From Amphiduros pacificus (Eukaryota > Annelida > Polychaeta > Phyllodocida > Hesionidae), in NCBI GenBank assembly GCA_949316495.1, contig OX439004.1, positions 11,816,536 to 11,880,535 on the forward strand: a stretch of 64,000 bases of DNA. The letters run 5' to 3'. The notes below the pieces were generated by a model. The model did not search any database and was not told the DNA's origin. It worked only from the letters and a program-made list of their open reading frames with translations. The translations under genes were made by a program, and so were the position numbers. Of the stretch, positions 23,244-38,200 are shown piece after piece; position 1 is the stretch's first letter, and each line of letters starts with the position of its first letter.

Positions 23244-26200
23244 ATGGAACCCATGGATACATCAGACGCAGAAAGAAAGATAAGCTTACAGGCATGCAAT
23301 GTTTTAAATGAATTACGGCAAACAGGGCAGCTTTGCGATGCAGTAATTAAAGTGGAAGATGGCGAGTTTCCCGTGCACAGAGCCATCGTATCGGCATGTA
23401 GTCCTTACTTCAGGGCTTTATTCACAAATGGCATGCACGAGACTGAGCAGAATGAAGTGATCATTCCAGGAGTGACAGCTGATGTGATGAACCAAATCCT
23501 GGAATATGCTTACACCCGAGAAACTGTGGTGACGGCGGAGAACGTGGAGAGAATATTGCCCATAGCTGACCAGTTTCACGTGCTTGGACTCCTCAAAACG
23601 TGCACAGATTTCCTCAAGAAAAATCTGGACATCGACAACTGTATTGGAATCCGCAATTTTGCCAGAAGTTATTTTTGTGAAAGTCTCGGTGAGTTTTATT
23701 TTCTTTCTTTCTTTCTCACAAAGCTATCAACTAACATTTTATTTTGGCATTTCTTGTGTGACCACATCAATAAGGAGTCAGTTTCACGGAACTTATAAAA
23801 AATATAACCACACAAATTGTAAATTTTTGTTTCATTGTGAGGAATAAACTTTTCCTTTCTATGTGATAGTATGACAGAAAAATTTAATGTTCAATTCCTA
23901 GTTAAATTCACAACAGATTCAAGTGAACCATTTCTCCGAGAAGCAAATATCCAAAACGTTCCTTTACCAATGAAAGTTCTTCTGAACTACATAGATCGAT
24001 ATACAGGTCCTTCGTAAAATAAAAATCCAGCTTGAATTGATAATTTAATTTTATTTCCATTTTAAAATTGTGTAACTAATTGCTTTGGCGATAACTCTGA
24101 GGTGTAAATATATTGAAGTCCTGATAACAGACCCAAACGCTTTGCCGAGAAATTTAAAACACAAACCTGATGAAAGAACAAATCAGAAATGAATGTACAG
24201 ATTGGCCAGTCATTTGCCGCACCCGAACGTTGTTTCATTTTTTGTTTGCGCCCATGGCTAATATTGAATTAGAATGCAATTACAATAACATTTTTTACGA
24301 ATGTAATCCTAATACTCATTAATTAACCAAAAATGAAATTAGAAGCAATCATAATCCCAGACTTAAAAGTGCGATCAGTCTGCAAAGGACCCAGCTTGCG
24401 GCATCTGGCCATTATTATGATTTACATTTTACTGTGAAGTGAGGTGCAGCGAGAGCGTCTCTTCTCGGTTAAAAACAATATGTTGCAATTATTCTTACTT
24501 ATCTCCTTAATTACCATGCATTAAATAAGAACAATGGCTCAGACAAATATTTAACAATAAAATAACTTTCTGACAAAAAATAACTTTCTGACAAAAAAAA
24601 AAAAGTTGCCAGCTTAAACTTTCTGACAAAAAATACTACCATGAGCATCTTAACAGGTATTTGCCAGCCTAAATGCACAGTGTATCACCATTTATATTCA
24701 TAAATCAATCAAACTGGAATATTATTCTGTTGTTTAATCTTGTGAGTGCCATTGTTTGTTTCAGAGGCGGCGGCGCAGAGTTTCATTCTGCGGCACTTCC
24801 CGGTTATAGCTACTCAGAGCAGTGAACTTCTCCTACTCACCGTGGACGAACTGGAAGAGCTGCTTACCAATGATGAACTCAACACTAAGAGCGAGGAACT
24901 TGTCTTTGAGGTATTGATCATATATCACATACTCTGATTTATATAGTATATAAACTAATACAATTTTACCACAATTACTATGGGTATATTCATAAATACT
25001 CATGTTTAGTCCAAATCAAACCACTTTCTCACCATTACTGATGAAAAAAGAAGTGTATATAATCATAATTATTAATAGAATATAAGCAATAATCAAGCGC
25101 TATGAACAGACACTCAGTCTGGTATCAGCGGTATATAAATGTTATTATTTATGATTAATCATAATTTCGCCCATTTCAGTGTGTTCTGAGATGGATCAAT
25201 CACGACGTAGATAGCCGGAAAGCAGAGACACTGCGGGCGCTGAAATGTTGCAGACTGGGACTCATTAACACCACCTACTTTGTGGAAAAAGTCAAGGTAT
25301 GATACTATATATAGGAATATTATGAGCCATTAACCACCTACTTTGTGGAAAAAGTCAAGGTATAATACTATATATAGGAATATTATGAGCCATTAACCAC
25401 CTACTTTGTGGAAAAAATCAAGGTATAATGCTGTATATAGGAATATTATGAGCCATTAACCACCTACTTTGTGGAAAAAGTCAAGGTATAATGCTATATA
25501 TAGGAATATTATGAGCCATTACCCCCTACTTTGTGGAAAAAGTCAAGGTATAATGCTATATATAGGAATATTATGAGCCATTAACCACCTACTTTGTGGA
25601 AAAAGTCAATGTATAATACTATATATAGGAATATTTTGAGCCATTAACATCTACTTGGTGGAAAAAGTCAAGGTATAATATTATATATAGGAATATTATG
25701 AGCCATTTTAACATCTACTTGGTGGAAAAAGTCAAGGTATAATGCTGTATATAGGAATATTATGAGCCATTAACATCTACTTTGTGGAAAAAGTCAAGGT
25801 ATAATATTATATATAGGAATATTATGAGCCATTAACATCTACTTTGTGGAAAAAGTCAAGTTATAATACTATATATAGGAATATTATGAGCCATTAACAT
25901 CTACTTGGTGGAAAAAGTCAAGATAAAATATTATTAATAGGAAAATTATGAGCTTTTGTAAAAAGCCAAGGTATATTATTATATACAGGAAATTTAAATC
26001 ATAACAAAATGAAATTAATCTATGCTAAATTTAGGAATTGTTCTATTTAGGCACATCCTTATATACAAGATTCTCCTGAGTGTCGCCCTCTGGTGATCGA
26101 TACTTTGAAGATGTTATATGACCTTGACATGGACGACAGCCCTGAGGTAGACCTGTCCAATCCGCTGTCCCGTCCCAGAGTTCCGCATGAGATCATGTTT

Positions 26201-29200
26201 GTGATTGGCGGATGGAGTGGGGGCAGTCCTACCAATATCATAGAAACCTATGACACGAGAGCAGACAGGTGGATACAGTGCGAGACAGCAGACACGGGTA
26301 ACTTATTCAGTTATTTTTCTCTTTTTTTTTCAGATCAAAAAAGCTCAGTCAAAGAGATCAACTTAATACTTATGGACCCAGCTCTCAATATAGTCTCAAT
26401 GCAACCTGTTTGATGTTTCTTTACACTTTTCCAAGCCCCCAATATATATATATATAATCATCAAAATGCCAAAAAATCAAACGTTTTTTTATAAAGCTCC
26501 CCGCGCATATCATGGGTGCGCCACGGTGGACCACTGTCTCTATGTGATCGGAGGATTTGATGGGATGGACTACTTCAACAGCGTCAGGTGCTTCGATCCC
26601 ATCAACAAGGAGTGGAAGGAGGTCGCACCTATGAATGCCAGAAGGTAAAACTACACACGATAATATTCTAAACTAATTCAGTGTTCAATCTGTTTTGCAA
26701 TTGAGAATCATATCGAAGTTTTAACAAATTTAGACTATTTCTTGAGTTTTGTGATGTTGAAATGTGGACAAATGATGATCGCTATCTCCTGAAATCATTT
26801 TATTTCATAAGCCCACTCATAAATGTTTCTGGGAGAAAGTTATGAACTGCCTGTGTGCAGTGCTGTCACCTGGTGTCAAACTAACTTCTACTTGAGTTTC
26901 CGGTTTCCTGCAAGTGATGAATTTATATCTCGCTGTTTGACATAGTGTTACTCATAATGTTATCTATTGCTATTTTAAATGAACATAGTCTTTTATACCA
27001 GTAATTTTACAGGGAATAGAAGGGCTATGAATAATGATATCATATGTTGTCATCGACTTTATTGAATGTTGGTCACATCTATTTTCATGGATTATCTATA
27101 GCTGAGAGCAATATTTTCAAGTTTCAACCAGGCTCGATCTCGGGTAATGATCTTAAACGCCAATTTTGATATGTCACCAAACAAATTAAGATCATAGATA
27201 TTAGCTACACATCACCATGGGTGCTTTTGAAAAAAATTAGTGAGTTTATAATGAAGAGATTTTTGACTTCATGATATGGTTGTATTGATTGTTGATAAAA
27301 ATGCATCTCATCCAATTATCCAGTCCATTGTCTTACGTGATACATAGCAACCCCATTGTTTCACCCAATCTGAAGAAAAGATGATAATTATAAACGCATT
27401 CTCTTATGTCATACATTGAAGTGTTAAAATATGCCAAATGTGCAGGGAAAAAATCTCAAAATGTAATATTTATAATATATGTTCTGACTTTCCTGTTCAA
27501 AGGGATTGTGCGTCGACAGATAAAGATAAATATATATAATTATTTATAAGGTTCAATATATTTGTGAGGATGGTGATGCTGATTTGCAGGTGTTATGTCA
27601 GCGTGGCCGTGCTGCACGGACAGATATATGCTATGGGAGGATTCGACGGACACGTCCGTCAGAACACGGCCGAGCGCTACACTCCACTCACCAACCAATG
27701 GAGCCTCGTCGCTCCCATGAACCACCAGCGCAGCGACGCCAGCGCCACCACACTCAACGGTAAGGCGCATACGCTACATTATGACTTTCTTTTCATTGCA
27801 AATTGTAAAAGTTTTGTTTCTGATTTTTCAACATAAGGCCACACAAGTTAATCAGAGGCTTGCCGCTGGAACTTGGGGCGAAATAAGTGGTCATTTAGTG
27901 GTCAGGCAATAACAATATAAAAAAGTTAAGGGGTTTTGGATATTGTTTTGACTGGACCTTACACGCAAAACCTTTTTACAAAATCACAAATAATGAATTC
28001 ACCTTCTTGGCGCACACATTGTGAGAAAATGAATTTATTGATGCCAGTAAAAATATACTTTTGTATAATTAAGGAATTGTTTGAGGTTCTTAAGCAAAAT
28101 ACATTTTGAAGAGTCAGCCCTTTCTTTGCCTTATTCTCTCAATTTGACCTATAATGAGATGAATGACATATCTAAGATCATTTCCCTTAGTTAGTACAGT
28201 TTACTTTATACTTTAATGGTATACTATTCTAACGACAGTATGGTTTACCTTAACTTATGATAATATAATGTACCTTATCCTGTAATAGTATACATGATCT
28301 TTTCCTATAAGATTCAGCCTCCATTTATCTATGATAATATATTTGACCTTTTTTTATCATATGCCATTTTTAAGATAGTAGTTAGCCTTATGCAATAACA
28401 TTATTCGTGTCTTTTCTCATTAACATTTGATACGATACTACAGCTTTCCCTTTGTACGATAGCAAATCTATACTTTTCATAGGTTATATATATAATGTGA
28501 TTATTCATAGCTTATCAGAATATTAGCATGGCAGTGATGAATTGTTATGATAAAGCGAGTGGGAACAGATATACTTTTGGACAGTAAAGATATATTAATT
28601 CTGTTACAACAAATATGCAAGTGCCCTTTTAATACAAAAATATGTTTGCCCTTAGTTTCTAGCGACAAAATACTTGAAAATAATTCTATGTTATTATGCT
28701 TGACCATTATTCCATGACATTATGTTTGACCTTTTCCTACGACAGATGGATTGACCTTTCCCTAGACCTTGCTTAAACATATCCTATGATACTAAACATA
28801 ACCTTTTCCTGCGACATATTGCTTGACCTTATCCAACCAAAGTGAACTTGACCAGGTCTGCTTGCACTTCTTGTCCTATCATACATTTATCTTATGTTAG
28901 ATGCTTGACCCTATCCTATAGACAATACTTGACCTTATCATACGATAGACACTTTACCTCATCCTATGACAATTAACCTTATGCTATGACCAATACTTTA
29001 CCGTATGCTATGATCAATGCTTGATCCTTTCCTATGGACAATACTTGACCTTATCATATGATAGACATTTAGCGAGTGGCAAAAGTATGTACTATCTTTT
29101 CTATCTTTGCTATCCTATGATAGACACTTGACCGTATCATGTGACGAATACTTGACCTTATCCTGTGATAGAATCTTGACCTTATTCTATTAACAATGAC

Positions 29201-32200
29201 CATATCCTATGATAAACACTTGACCTCATCCAATGACACCTGACCTTATGCTATGATCAATACTTGACCTACACTTTACCTCATCCGATGAGACACCTGA
29301 CATTATCCTTAGACACTTGACCTTATCCGGGACATTTTAGTACTTACTGCTTATCAGGCTTTATCCGGAATGATGGAAACCTGCCACCGAAACACAGTCC
29401 CCTACTTTTTTAGTTACCAGGGGTCTTTCTCTTGAATTATCACACAGGCATGACAACACAAACCATGGCTTGGATTTCATAAACGATCACGAACACACTT
29501 TATTTATCATTTTTCCATCCATTATCCTGTCCTTTCCTGTGGCAGTTATGATGACCTCCTACCACGATAGTTTGGTCTCTGAACTTTTATAATGAGCAGT
29601 AACAAGTAATATTTGATGAGATTGACCTTGCTCATACATTCATCACAAGACACGTGCACCAGGCAAATATTACATCCAGGGTTTTGGAAACTATTCTGGA
29701 ATTAACCCTTTCTTTTTGTAATAAGCTATTTCCACTGAAATCAGGAGCAGCATATCTACACAATCCCCGAGGATTCAACTTATTCGATGATATAGGTGAT
29801 TTTTAATATAACAGCGAGGAATAACTTGACATAGTGATTGTGATACATATATGAAATACCTTGTGTGTGCAAGGAACGTGCGGAGGGGAATGAACTTGCT
29901 TAAAACCACCGGATGAGAACCCGGTGTGAGGTGTAGCGTTTCAACTTTTGGCAGATGACTAATGCGTATTTTGCGATGATCAATGCCTTGTCAGTAGGTG
30001 TCAATCACAGCGGTGGGAGGTGCATCTTCCATCACTACCAGCCGCCAGGGGGCCACGCATCTCAACCCGGGGCTCGCCCACTTCAAAGTCGGCACTAAAA
30101 CATCGTAGAGAGATCTCACCTGTGGGGCTGTGAGGCACCCCTGGACGGGAAGGGCCACGTCTGGCCAGGTGCTGTGGGGTACTACTGGGGCGTACACGGT
30201 CCACACCTTTCGCCGCCCGACTTCCCCTCATATGCCCCCACTTGTCGCAACCTGTACAGCACCGCAGTGGTTTGATACAGAAAACGAGGAGACTCTAACA
30301 TTCATATTGATAAGCATTATATTATCTGACAACTTTCTCAATCCCATTTCCCTCATTTAGTTTACACCCCAACCTTCATGCTAGGTTGGACATAAAAAAC
30401 CCTTAAAACCCTCATATCAGGATGTTATTATACCACTCACCCGCGCCTCTGATAATAGATATCCCATTCTATGATCCAGGGTAACGAAGCATCCTTGACA
30501 TCCCACTCCATAATCCAGGGTAGCAAAACATTCTTGACATCCCATACCATTATCCAGGGTAACAAAACATTCTTGACATCCCACTCTATAATCCAGGGTA
30601 GCAAACCATTCTTGACATCTCACTCTATTGTCAAGGTAAAACAGCATTCTTGACATCTCACTCCATTATCCAAGGTAACAAAACATTTTTGACATCTCAC
30701 TCTATTATTCAGAGTAACAACACATTCTGACATCTCACTCTATTATCCAGGGCAGCAAAACATTCTTGACATCTCACTCTACTATCCAGGGCAACAAAAC
30801 ATTCTTGACATCTCACTCTATTATCCAGGGTAACAAAACATTTTTGACATCTCACTCTATTATTCAGAGTAACAACACATTCTTGACATCTCACTCTATT
30901 ATCCAGGGCAACAAAACATTCTTGACATTCCACTCTATTATCCAGGGCAACAAAACATTCTTGACATCTCACTCTATTATCCAGGGTAACAAAACATTCT
31001 TGACATCTCACTCTATTATCCAGGGCAACAAAACATTCTTGACATTCCACTCTATTATCCAGGGCAACAAAACATTCTTGACATCTCACTCTATTATCCA
31101 GGGTAACAAAACATTCTTGACATCTCACTCTATTATCCAGGGTAACAACACATTCTTGACATCTCACTCTATTATCCAGGGCAACAAAACATTCTTGACA
31201 TTCCACTCTATTATCCAGGGTAACAAAACATTCTTGACATCTCACTCTATTATCCAGGGCAACAAAACATTCTTGACATCTCACTCTATTATCCAGGGTA
31301 ACAAAACATTCTTGACATTCCACTCTATTATCCAGGGCAACAAAACATTCTTGACATCTCACTCTATTATCCAGGGTAACAAAACATTCTTGACATCTCA
31401 CTCTATTATCCAGGGTAACAACACATTCTTGACATCTCACTCTATTATCCAGGGCAACAAAACATTCTTGACATTCCACTCTATTATCCAGGGCAACAAA
31501 ACATTCTTGACATCTCACTCTATGATCCAGGGTAACAAAACATTCTTGACATTCCACTCTATTATCCAGGGTAACAAAGTATTCTTGACATCTAACTCAA
31601 TTATCCAGGGTAAGAAAACATTCTTGACATCTCACTCTATTATCCAGGGTAACAAAACATTCTTGACATTCCACTCTATTATCCAGGGCAACAAAACATT
31701 CTTGACATCTCACTCTATTATCCAGGGTAACAAAACATTCTTGACATCTCACTCTATTATCCAGGGTAACAACACATTCTTGACATCTCACTCTATTATC
31801 CAGGGCAACAAAACATTCTTGACATTCCACTCTATTATCCAGGGCAACAAAACATTCTTGACATCTCACTCTATGATCCAGGGTAACAAAACATTCTTGA
31901 CATTCCACTCTATTATCCAGGGTAACAAAGTATTCTTGACATCTAACTCAATTATCCAGGGTAAGAAAACATTCTTGACATCTCACTCTATTATCCAGGG
32001 TAACAAAACATTCTTGACATTCCACTCCATTATCCAGGGTAACAAAACATTCTTGACATCTCACTCTATTATCCAGGGTAAGCAAAACATTCTTGACATC
32101 TCACTCTATTATCCAGGGTAACAAAACATTCTTGACATCTCACTCTATTATCCAGGGTAACAAAGCATTCTTGGCATTCCACTCCATTATCCAGGGTAAC

Positions 32201-35200
32201 AAAACATTCTTGGCATTCCACTCCATTATCCAGGGTAACAAAACATTCTTGACATTCCACTCTATTATCCAGGGTAACAAAACATTCTTGACATCTCACT
32301 CTATTATCCAGGCTTACAAACCATTCTTGACATTCCACTCTATTATCCAGGGTAACAAAGCAACCTTAGCATGCCACTCCATTATCCAGGGCAATAAAGC
32401 ATCCTTAACATCCTGTTTCCATTATCCAGGGTACCTACCCATCCTTGATGCCTCCATGATGCAGATAACAAAGTACCCTTGACACCCAACTCTAACTGAT
32501 TGACACTCCACTCAACCCTCTAGGATAGCAATGTACCCCCTCCAACATCCAGCATTAATAGCTTTTGACACCCCCAATACATAATAAATGAATAAAAGTG
32601 CAATCTTGATATCATACTTACAAGTCACAACATTTTGCCATCCATTATATAGCAAAGCTTCTTTGATATACCACTCAATTATAACACTCTACTATCCAGT
32701 GAATGAATACCCCTTAACATGCCACATTTATGTGTAAATACGCCATTGATCTTATCATCACGGATATGAATGCACACATGGCGTCCATGACATATATTAA
32801 GGAGGATAAATTCTGAGCAATTTAAACAAATTATTTTGGCCTTGACATTTGGGCCCCACACAGTAGAAATATTGGCACCCCAGTATGAGTGGAGGTACTT
32901 ACAGAAGACCTACGAGAGTGTGCACTTTTCACCCTCCTTGGATGTTGTCAGGTTATTTGCTGTAGAACATTCTGCCAGACAGTCCCCTGGGAAGATCTCT
33001 TTCGCGCATGGTGACATTGTAGTGACTTTGCTTCTACTAAACACATTTCTCAACCCAGATTACTATTGTGTAATAACAGATCATTCATAAATCATCTCCC
33101 TGAACGTATTTCATCTGTTAATGGACTTTAAATAGTAGAGACACACTACCAGCTGTGGTTATGTGTATTACTGACATATGTAGGTTTATTGCTCCTAATT
33201 TTAGACACCATATACCCCCCAGTAATATTGTTAGAATCAAACATTAAAAAGATAGCAGAAGAATATATCACAATTTTCAACTATGAAAACGATGTAATTA
33301 TTGACAAGATTTATTGTTCATAAAAAAATCTGCAACTGTTTGTGTATTTGCATTCAAGTGGCGGTAAATATGAAAGCTTTCCATAGTGGTCAAGGGAAGC
33401 TGGGATATTCAGTGTTCTTTAATTCTCAATAGCCAATACAGACAATCTGGACACAAACCAGGACAAACAGAAATACATATTGTGTAGTAACAAACTAATT
33501 GTCATTCAGAGGCAAAAGTAAAGTACATGAAATATTTCCTTGACCACTGCAAGCTTTCAAGTAATATTTCCCTGACCACTGAAAGCTTTCAAGTAATATT
33601 TCCGTGTTCACTGTCAGCTTTCAAGCAATATTGACCACTGACCACTGAAAGCTTTCAAGTAATATTACCTTGACCACTGAAAGCTTTCAAGTAACTTTCA
33701 TGTTGCAGCTAAAGCTCCCGACCGACCCCACTAGCACAGTTGGTAGAGTGTAGGATCTGTGCCTTTGTTGGCTATATAAGCGAAGGACGGGAGGCGGTGG
33801 GTTCAACTCCCACTGCCGGCAGTGTTACTTTCACACTGGTTAAAAGGATCGAAAGTCGACCTGATATGGCCAAAAAAAAAACACCATTTAAAGCTCCCCC
33901 GATGATCGGTACGACGTCTTGGAATTGTCCAAAAGTGGCCGATGATCTCCCGGTGCCCTCACGGCACCCTGGTTTGCCGGCCGATTTTGTAAACAAAACA
34001 AAAAAAAACATCGACCGGGCATCTTTACTAAAAATCGGCGTAAATGTGACTGAGGTATTACCAAGTAATATTCTCCTGACCATTGTGAACTTACAATATT
34101 TCCTATACTAGCCCACACTGAGTGAATGGTCATTTACAGAAACAAACTTTACCACTATGACATTGAGTGGTGATCAGTATTTGCCTAAGCAGACATATCA
34201 TAATATTTATGAGCAGTTTTCCTGCGTGTGTCCGACCTTAGTGAACACGGAGACTGGTCAGTTGCAGTGGTCTGCGCAGTTGGCCTTGTGTGAAATATTG
34301 GCCACACGTGAAAGTGTGTATTTCGGCTGTCATTTGCAGGCGTCAATTTGTGTCAATTTCCACCACGTTGTGTTGATATATGACGTACACACACCGCCAT
34401 GAACTGGGTCAATGGCCATGTGCCCCATGCGTATAACAGCACCAACCTGTGTCAGCAGAGCGGGGAACAACAGATTAACGCCCCATCCAGATCTACACGC
34501 CTTACCTGCCCTTTAATAACCAGTTTTCTTTGAAGCATATTAATATCTATTCTTCGAATAGCAGCAAAATATCACAGAGATGATCTAATAACTTTTTGTG
34601 TCTAAATTAAGCAAAGTTCCAAGATAAGAGATTCCTTGTTTACTGGCTCAGAGAAGATAATCCATTGCACATGAATAAGCGATATGCTTATAATCGGGAT
34701 TAATACATGGGATATTTGTATTTTAGACGCTCGTTTCTTGGTCTAGGACCGAGTTATAGGCATGTGGACCTTAGATGATTGTATCTGGGCCAGGGACTAA
34801 GACATAGGACATGAGGGCCTTAGATGATTGTATCTGGGTCAGGGACTAAGACATAGGACATGAGGGCCTTAGATGATTGTATCTGGGTCAGGGACTAAGA
34901 CATAGGACATGAGGACCTTAGATGATTGTATATGGGTCAGGGACTAAGACATAGGACACGAGGACCTTAGATGATTGTATCTGGGTCAGGGACTAAGACA
35001 TAGGACATGAGGACCTTAGATGCTTGTATCTGGGTCAGGGACTAAGACATAGGACACGAGGATCTTAGATGATTGTATATGGGTCAGGGACTAAGGCATA
35101 GGACATGAGGACCTTAGATGATTGTATCTGGGTCAGGGACTAAGACATAGGACATGAGGACCTTAGATGACTGTATCTAGGTCAGGGACTAAGACATAGG

Positions 35201-38200
35201 ACATGAGGACCTTAGATGATTATATCTGGGTCAGGGACTAAGACATAGGACATGAGGACCTTAGATGATTGTATCTGGGTCAGGGACTAAGACATAGGAC
35301 ATGAGGACCTTAGATGATTGTATCTGGGTCAGGGACTAAGGCAAAGGACATGAGGACCTTAGATGCTTGTATCTGGGTCAGGGACTAAGGCATAGGACAT
35401 GAGGACCTTAGATGATTGTATCTGGGTCAGGGACTAAGACATAGGACACGAGGACCTTAGATGCTTGTATCTGGGTCAGGGACTAAGACATAGGACATGA
35501 GGATCTTAGATGATTGTATCTGGGTCAGGGACTAAGACATAGGACATGAGGACCTTAGATGATTGTATCTGGGTCAGGGACTAAGACATAGGACACGAGG
35601 ACCTTTGATGCTTGTATCTGGGTCAGGGACTAAGACATAGGACATTAGGACCTTTGATGATTGTATCTGGGTCAGGGACTAAGACATAGGACACGAGGAC
35701 CTTAGATGCTTGTATCTGGGTCAGGGACTAAGACATAGGACATGAGGACTTTAGATGATTGTATCTGGGTCAGGGACTAAGGCATAGGTCATGAGGACCT
35801 TAGATGATTATATCTGGGTCAGGGACTAAGGCATAGGTCATGAGGACCTTAGATGATAGTATCTGGGTCAGGGACTAAGGCATAGGTCATGAGGACCTTA
35901 GATGATTATATCTAGGTCAGGGACTAAGGCATAGGACATGAGGACCTTAGATGATTGTATCTGGGTCAGGGACTAAGGCATAGGACATGAGGACCTTAGA
36001 TGTTTGCTTCTTGGTCAGGGACTGAGACATAGGAGATACCGGATGTTTATTAATCGGTAGTACTAAAATTGCATCACCGTATCAAATTGATGCTCAGGTG
36101 CTTCACCTGACGTGTCTGCAAACTCGGCCAAAGTGAAACATCATCCGCTTTATAAATAATCATCCATGACGTGTTATTCCCCTATTAGGTAGTATTAAAT
36201 GTGAAAGGACAATCGTTTTAATGGAACCAACGTGGTGGTCGATTTGAAAATTGAATGGGGCGGAGCGGCGAATGCATTCGCACTTGTGTTCACTTATTTC
36301 CCAAATGTCATACCAGAGCAAGGGAAATATTAATACGAATGTCCTGAGATTAACCTATAAAAACTTAAGATTAGATTATCGTGAGATTTGTCACTGGCCA
36401 CCTGTAAGCAATACGTGGATGTCAGAGAATGGGGCGCATGTTGCCACTCTCCACAGCGGGCAGGCCCTCATAAATATATCTGCACTTAATCACAATTTAC
36501 AAACATTCAGAATCTTCACGTGTTGCTGTTTATATGCAATCTAAATACGGGTTGTATCAATAAAAGTGTGACACAGAGGTTGTTCATACAAATTACAAAT
36601 GTAAGGTGTGGACTCTAAAAGTGTTACATGATACACCATAAGAATGTCAGGGGCATCAAGTGTAAGCAGGGAAGTTGGTACCGTTTCCCCATCTCAGTGC
36701 ATATGTGTTTGTGTGAAGTAGAATAACCAAGCCTGGGTGACAGAGTAGTTTGGTGGATTATATGACAGAGTAGTTTGGTGGAGTATATGACAGAGTAGTT
36801 TGCTGGAGTATAGGACAGAGTAGTTTGGTGGAGTATATGACAGAGTAGTTTGGTGGAGTATGTGACAGAGTAGTTGGGTGGAGTATATAACATAGTAGTT
36901 TGGTGGAGTATGTGACAGAGAAGTTTGCTGGGGTATGTGACAGAGTAGTTTGCTGGGGTATGTGACAGAGTAGTTTGGTGGAGTATATGACAGAGTAGTT
37001 TGCTGGGGTATGTGACAGAGTAGTTTGCTGGGGTATGTGACAGAGTAGTTTGCTGGGGTATGTGACAGAGTAGTGTGGTGGAGTATGTGACAGAGTAGTT
37101 GGGTGGAGTATATGACAGACTAGTTTGGTGGAGTATAGGACAGAGTAGTTTGCTGGGGTATGTGACAGAGTAGTTTGCTGGGGTATGTGACAGAGTAGTG
37201 TGGTGGAGTACGTGACAGAGTAGCTGGGTGGAGTATGTGACAGAGTAGTTTGGTGGAGTATATGACAGAGTAGTTTGCTGGGGTATGTGACAGAGTAGTT
37301 TGCTGGAGTATGTGACAGAGTAGTTTGCTGGGGTATGTGACAGAGTAGTGTGGTGGAGTATGTGACAGAGTAGTTGGGTGGAGTATATGACAGACTAGTT
37401 TGGTGGAGTATAGGACAGAGTAGTTTGCTGGGGTATGTGACAGAGTAGTTTGCTGGGGTATGTGACAGAGTAGTTTGCTGGAGTATGTGACAGAGTAGTT
37501 TGCTGGGGTATGTGACAGAGTAGTGTGGTGGAGTATGTGACAGAGTAGTTGGGTGGAGTATATGACAGACTAGTTTGGTGGAGTATAGGACAGAGTAGTT
37601 TGCTGGGGTATGTGACAGAGTAGTTTGCTGGGGTATGTGACAGAGTAGTTTGGTAGAGTATATGACAGAGTAGTTTGGTGGAGTATATGACAGACTAGTT
37701 TGGTGGAGTATAGGACAGAGTAGTTTGCTGGGGTATGTGACAGAGTAGTTTGCTGGGGTATGTGACAGAGTAGTGTGGTGGAGTACGTGACAGAGTAGTT
37801 GGGTGGAGTATGTGACAGAGTAGTTTGGTGGAGTATATGACAGAGTAGTTTGCTGGGGTATGTGACAGAGTAGTTTGCTGGGGTATATGACAGAGTAGTT
37901 TGCTGGGGTATGTGACAGAGTAGTGTGGTGGAGTATGTGACAGAGTAGTTGGGTGGAGTATATGACAGACTAGTTTGGTGGAGTATAGGACAGAGTAGTT
38001 TGCTGGGGTATGTGACAGAGTAGTTTGCTGGGGTATGTGACAGAGTAGTTTGGTAGAGTATATGACAGAGTAGTTTGGTGGAGTATATGACAGAGTAGTT
38101 TGGTGGAGTATAGGACAGAGTAGTTTGCTGGGGTATGTGACAGAGTAGTTTGCTGGGGTATGTGACAGAGTAGTTTGCTGGGGTATATGACAGACTAGTT

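Noticed and set aside
29990-30260. Functional gene in the GC-rich island
   Set aside because: Only a weak zinc-knuckle-like stretch is seen, with no partner domains or splice sites. It is treated as a possible old retroelement fragment at most.
30709-32121. A 451-codon plus-strand frame and minus-strand Cys-rich frames (RVRCQECFVALDN)
   Set aside because: By-product of the 39-bp repeat in an intron. Frames end where array indels occur.
33740-34111. Plus-strand 123-codon frame
   Set aside because: It overlaps the tRNA-like head of a SINE-like insertion, has poly-A derived lysines and no domain.
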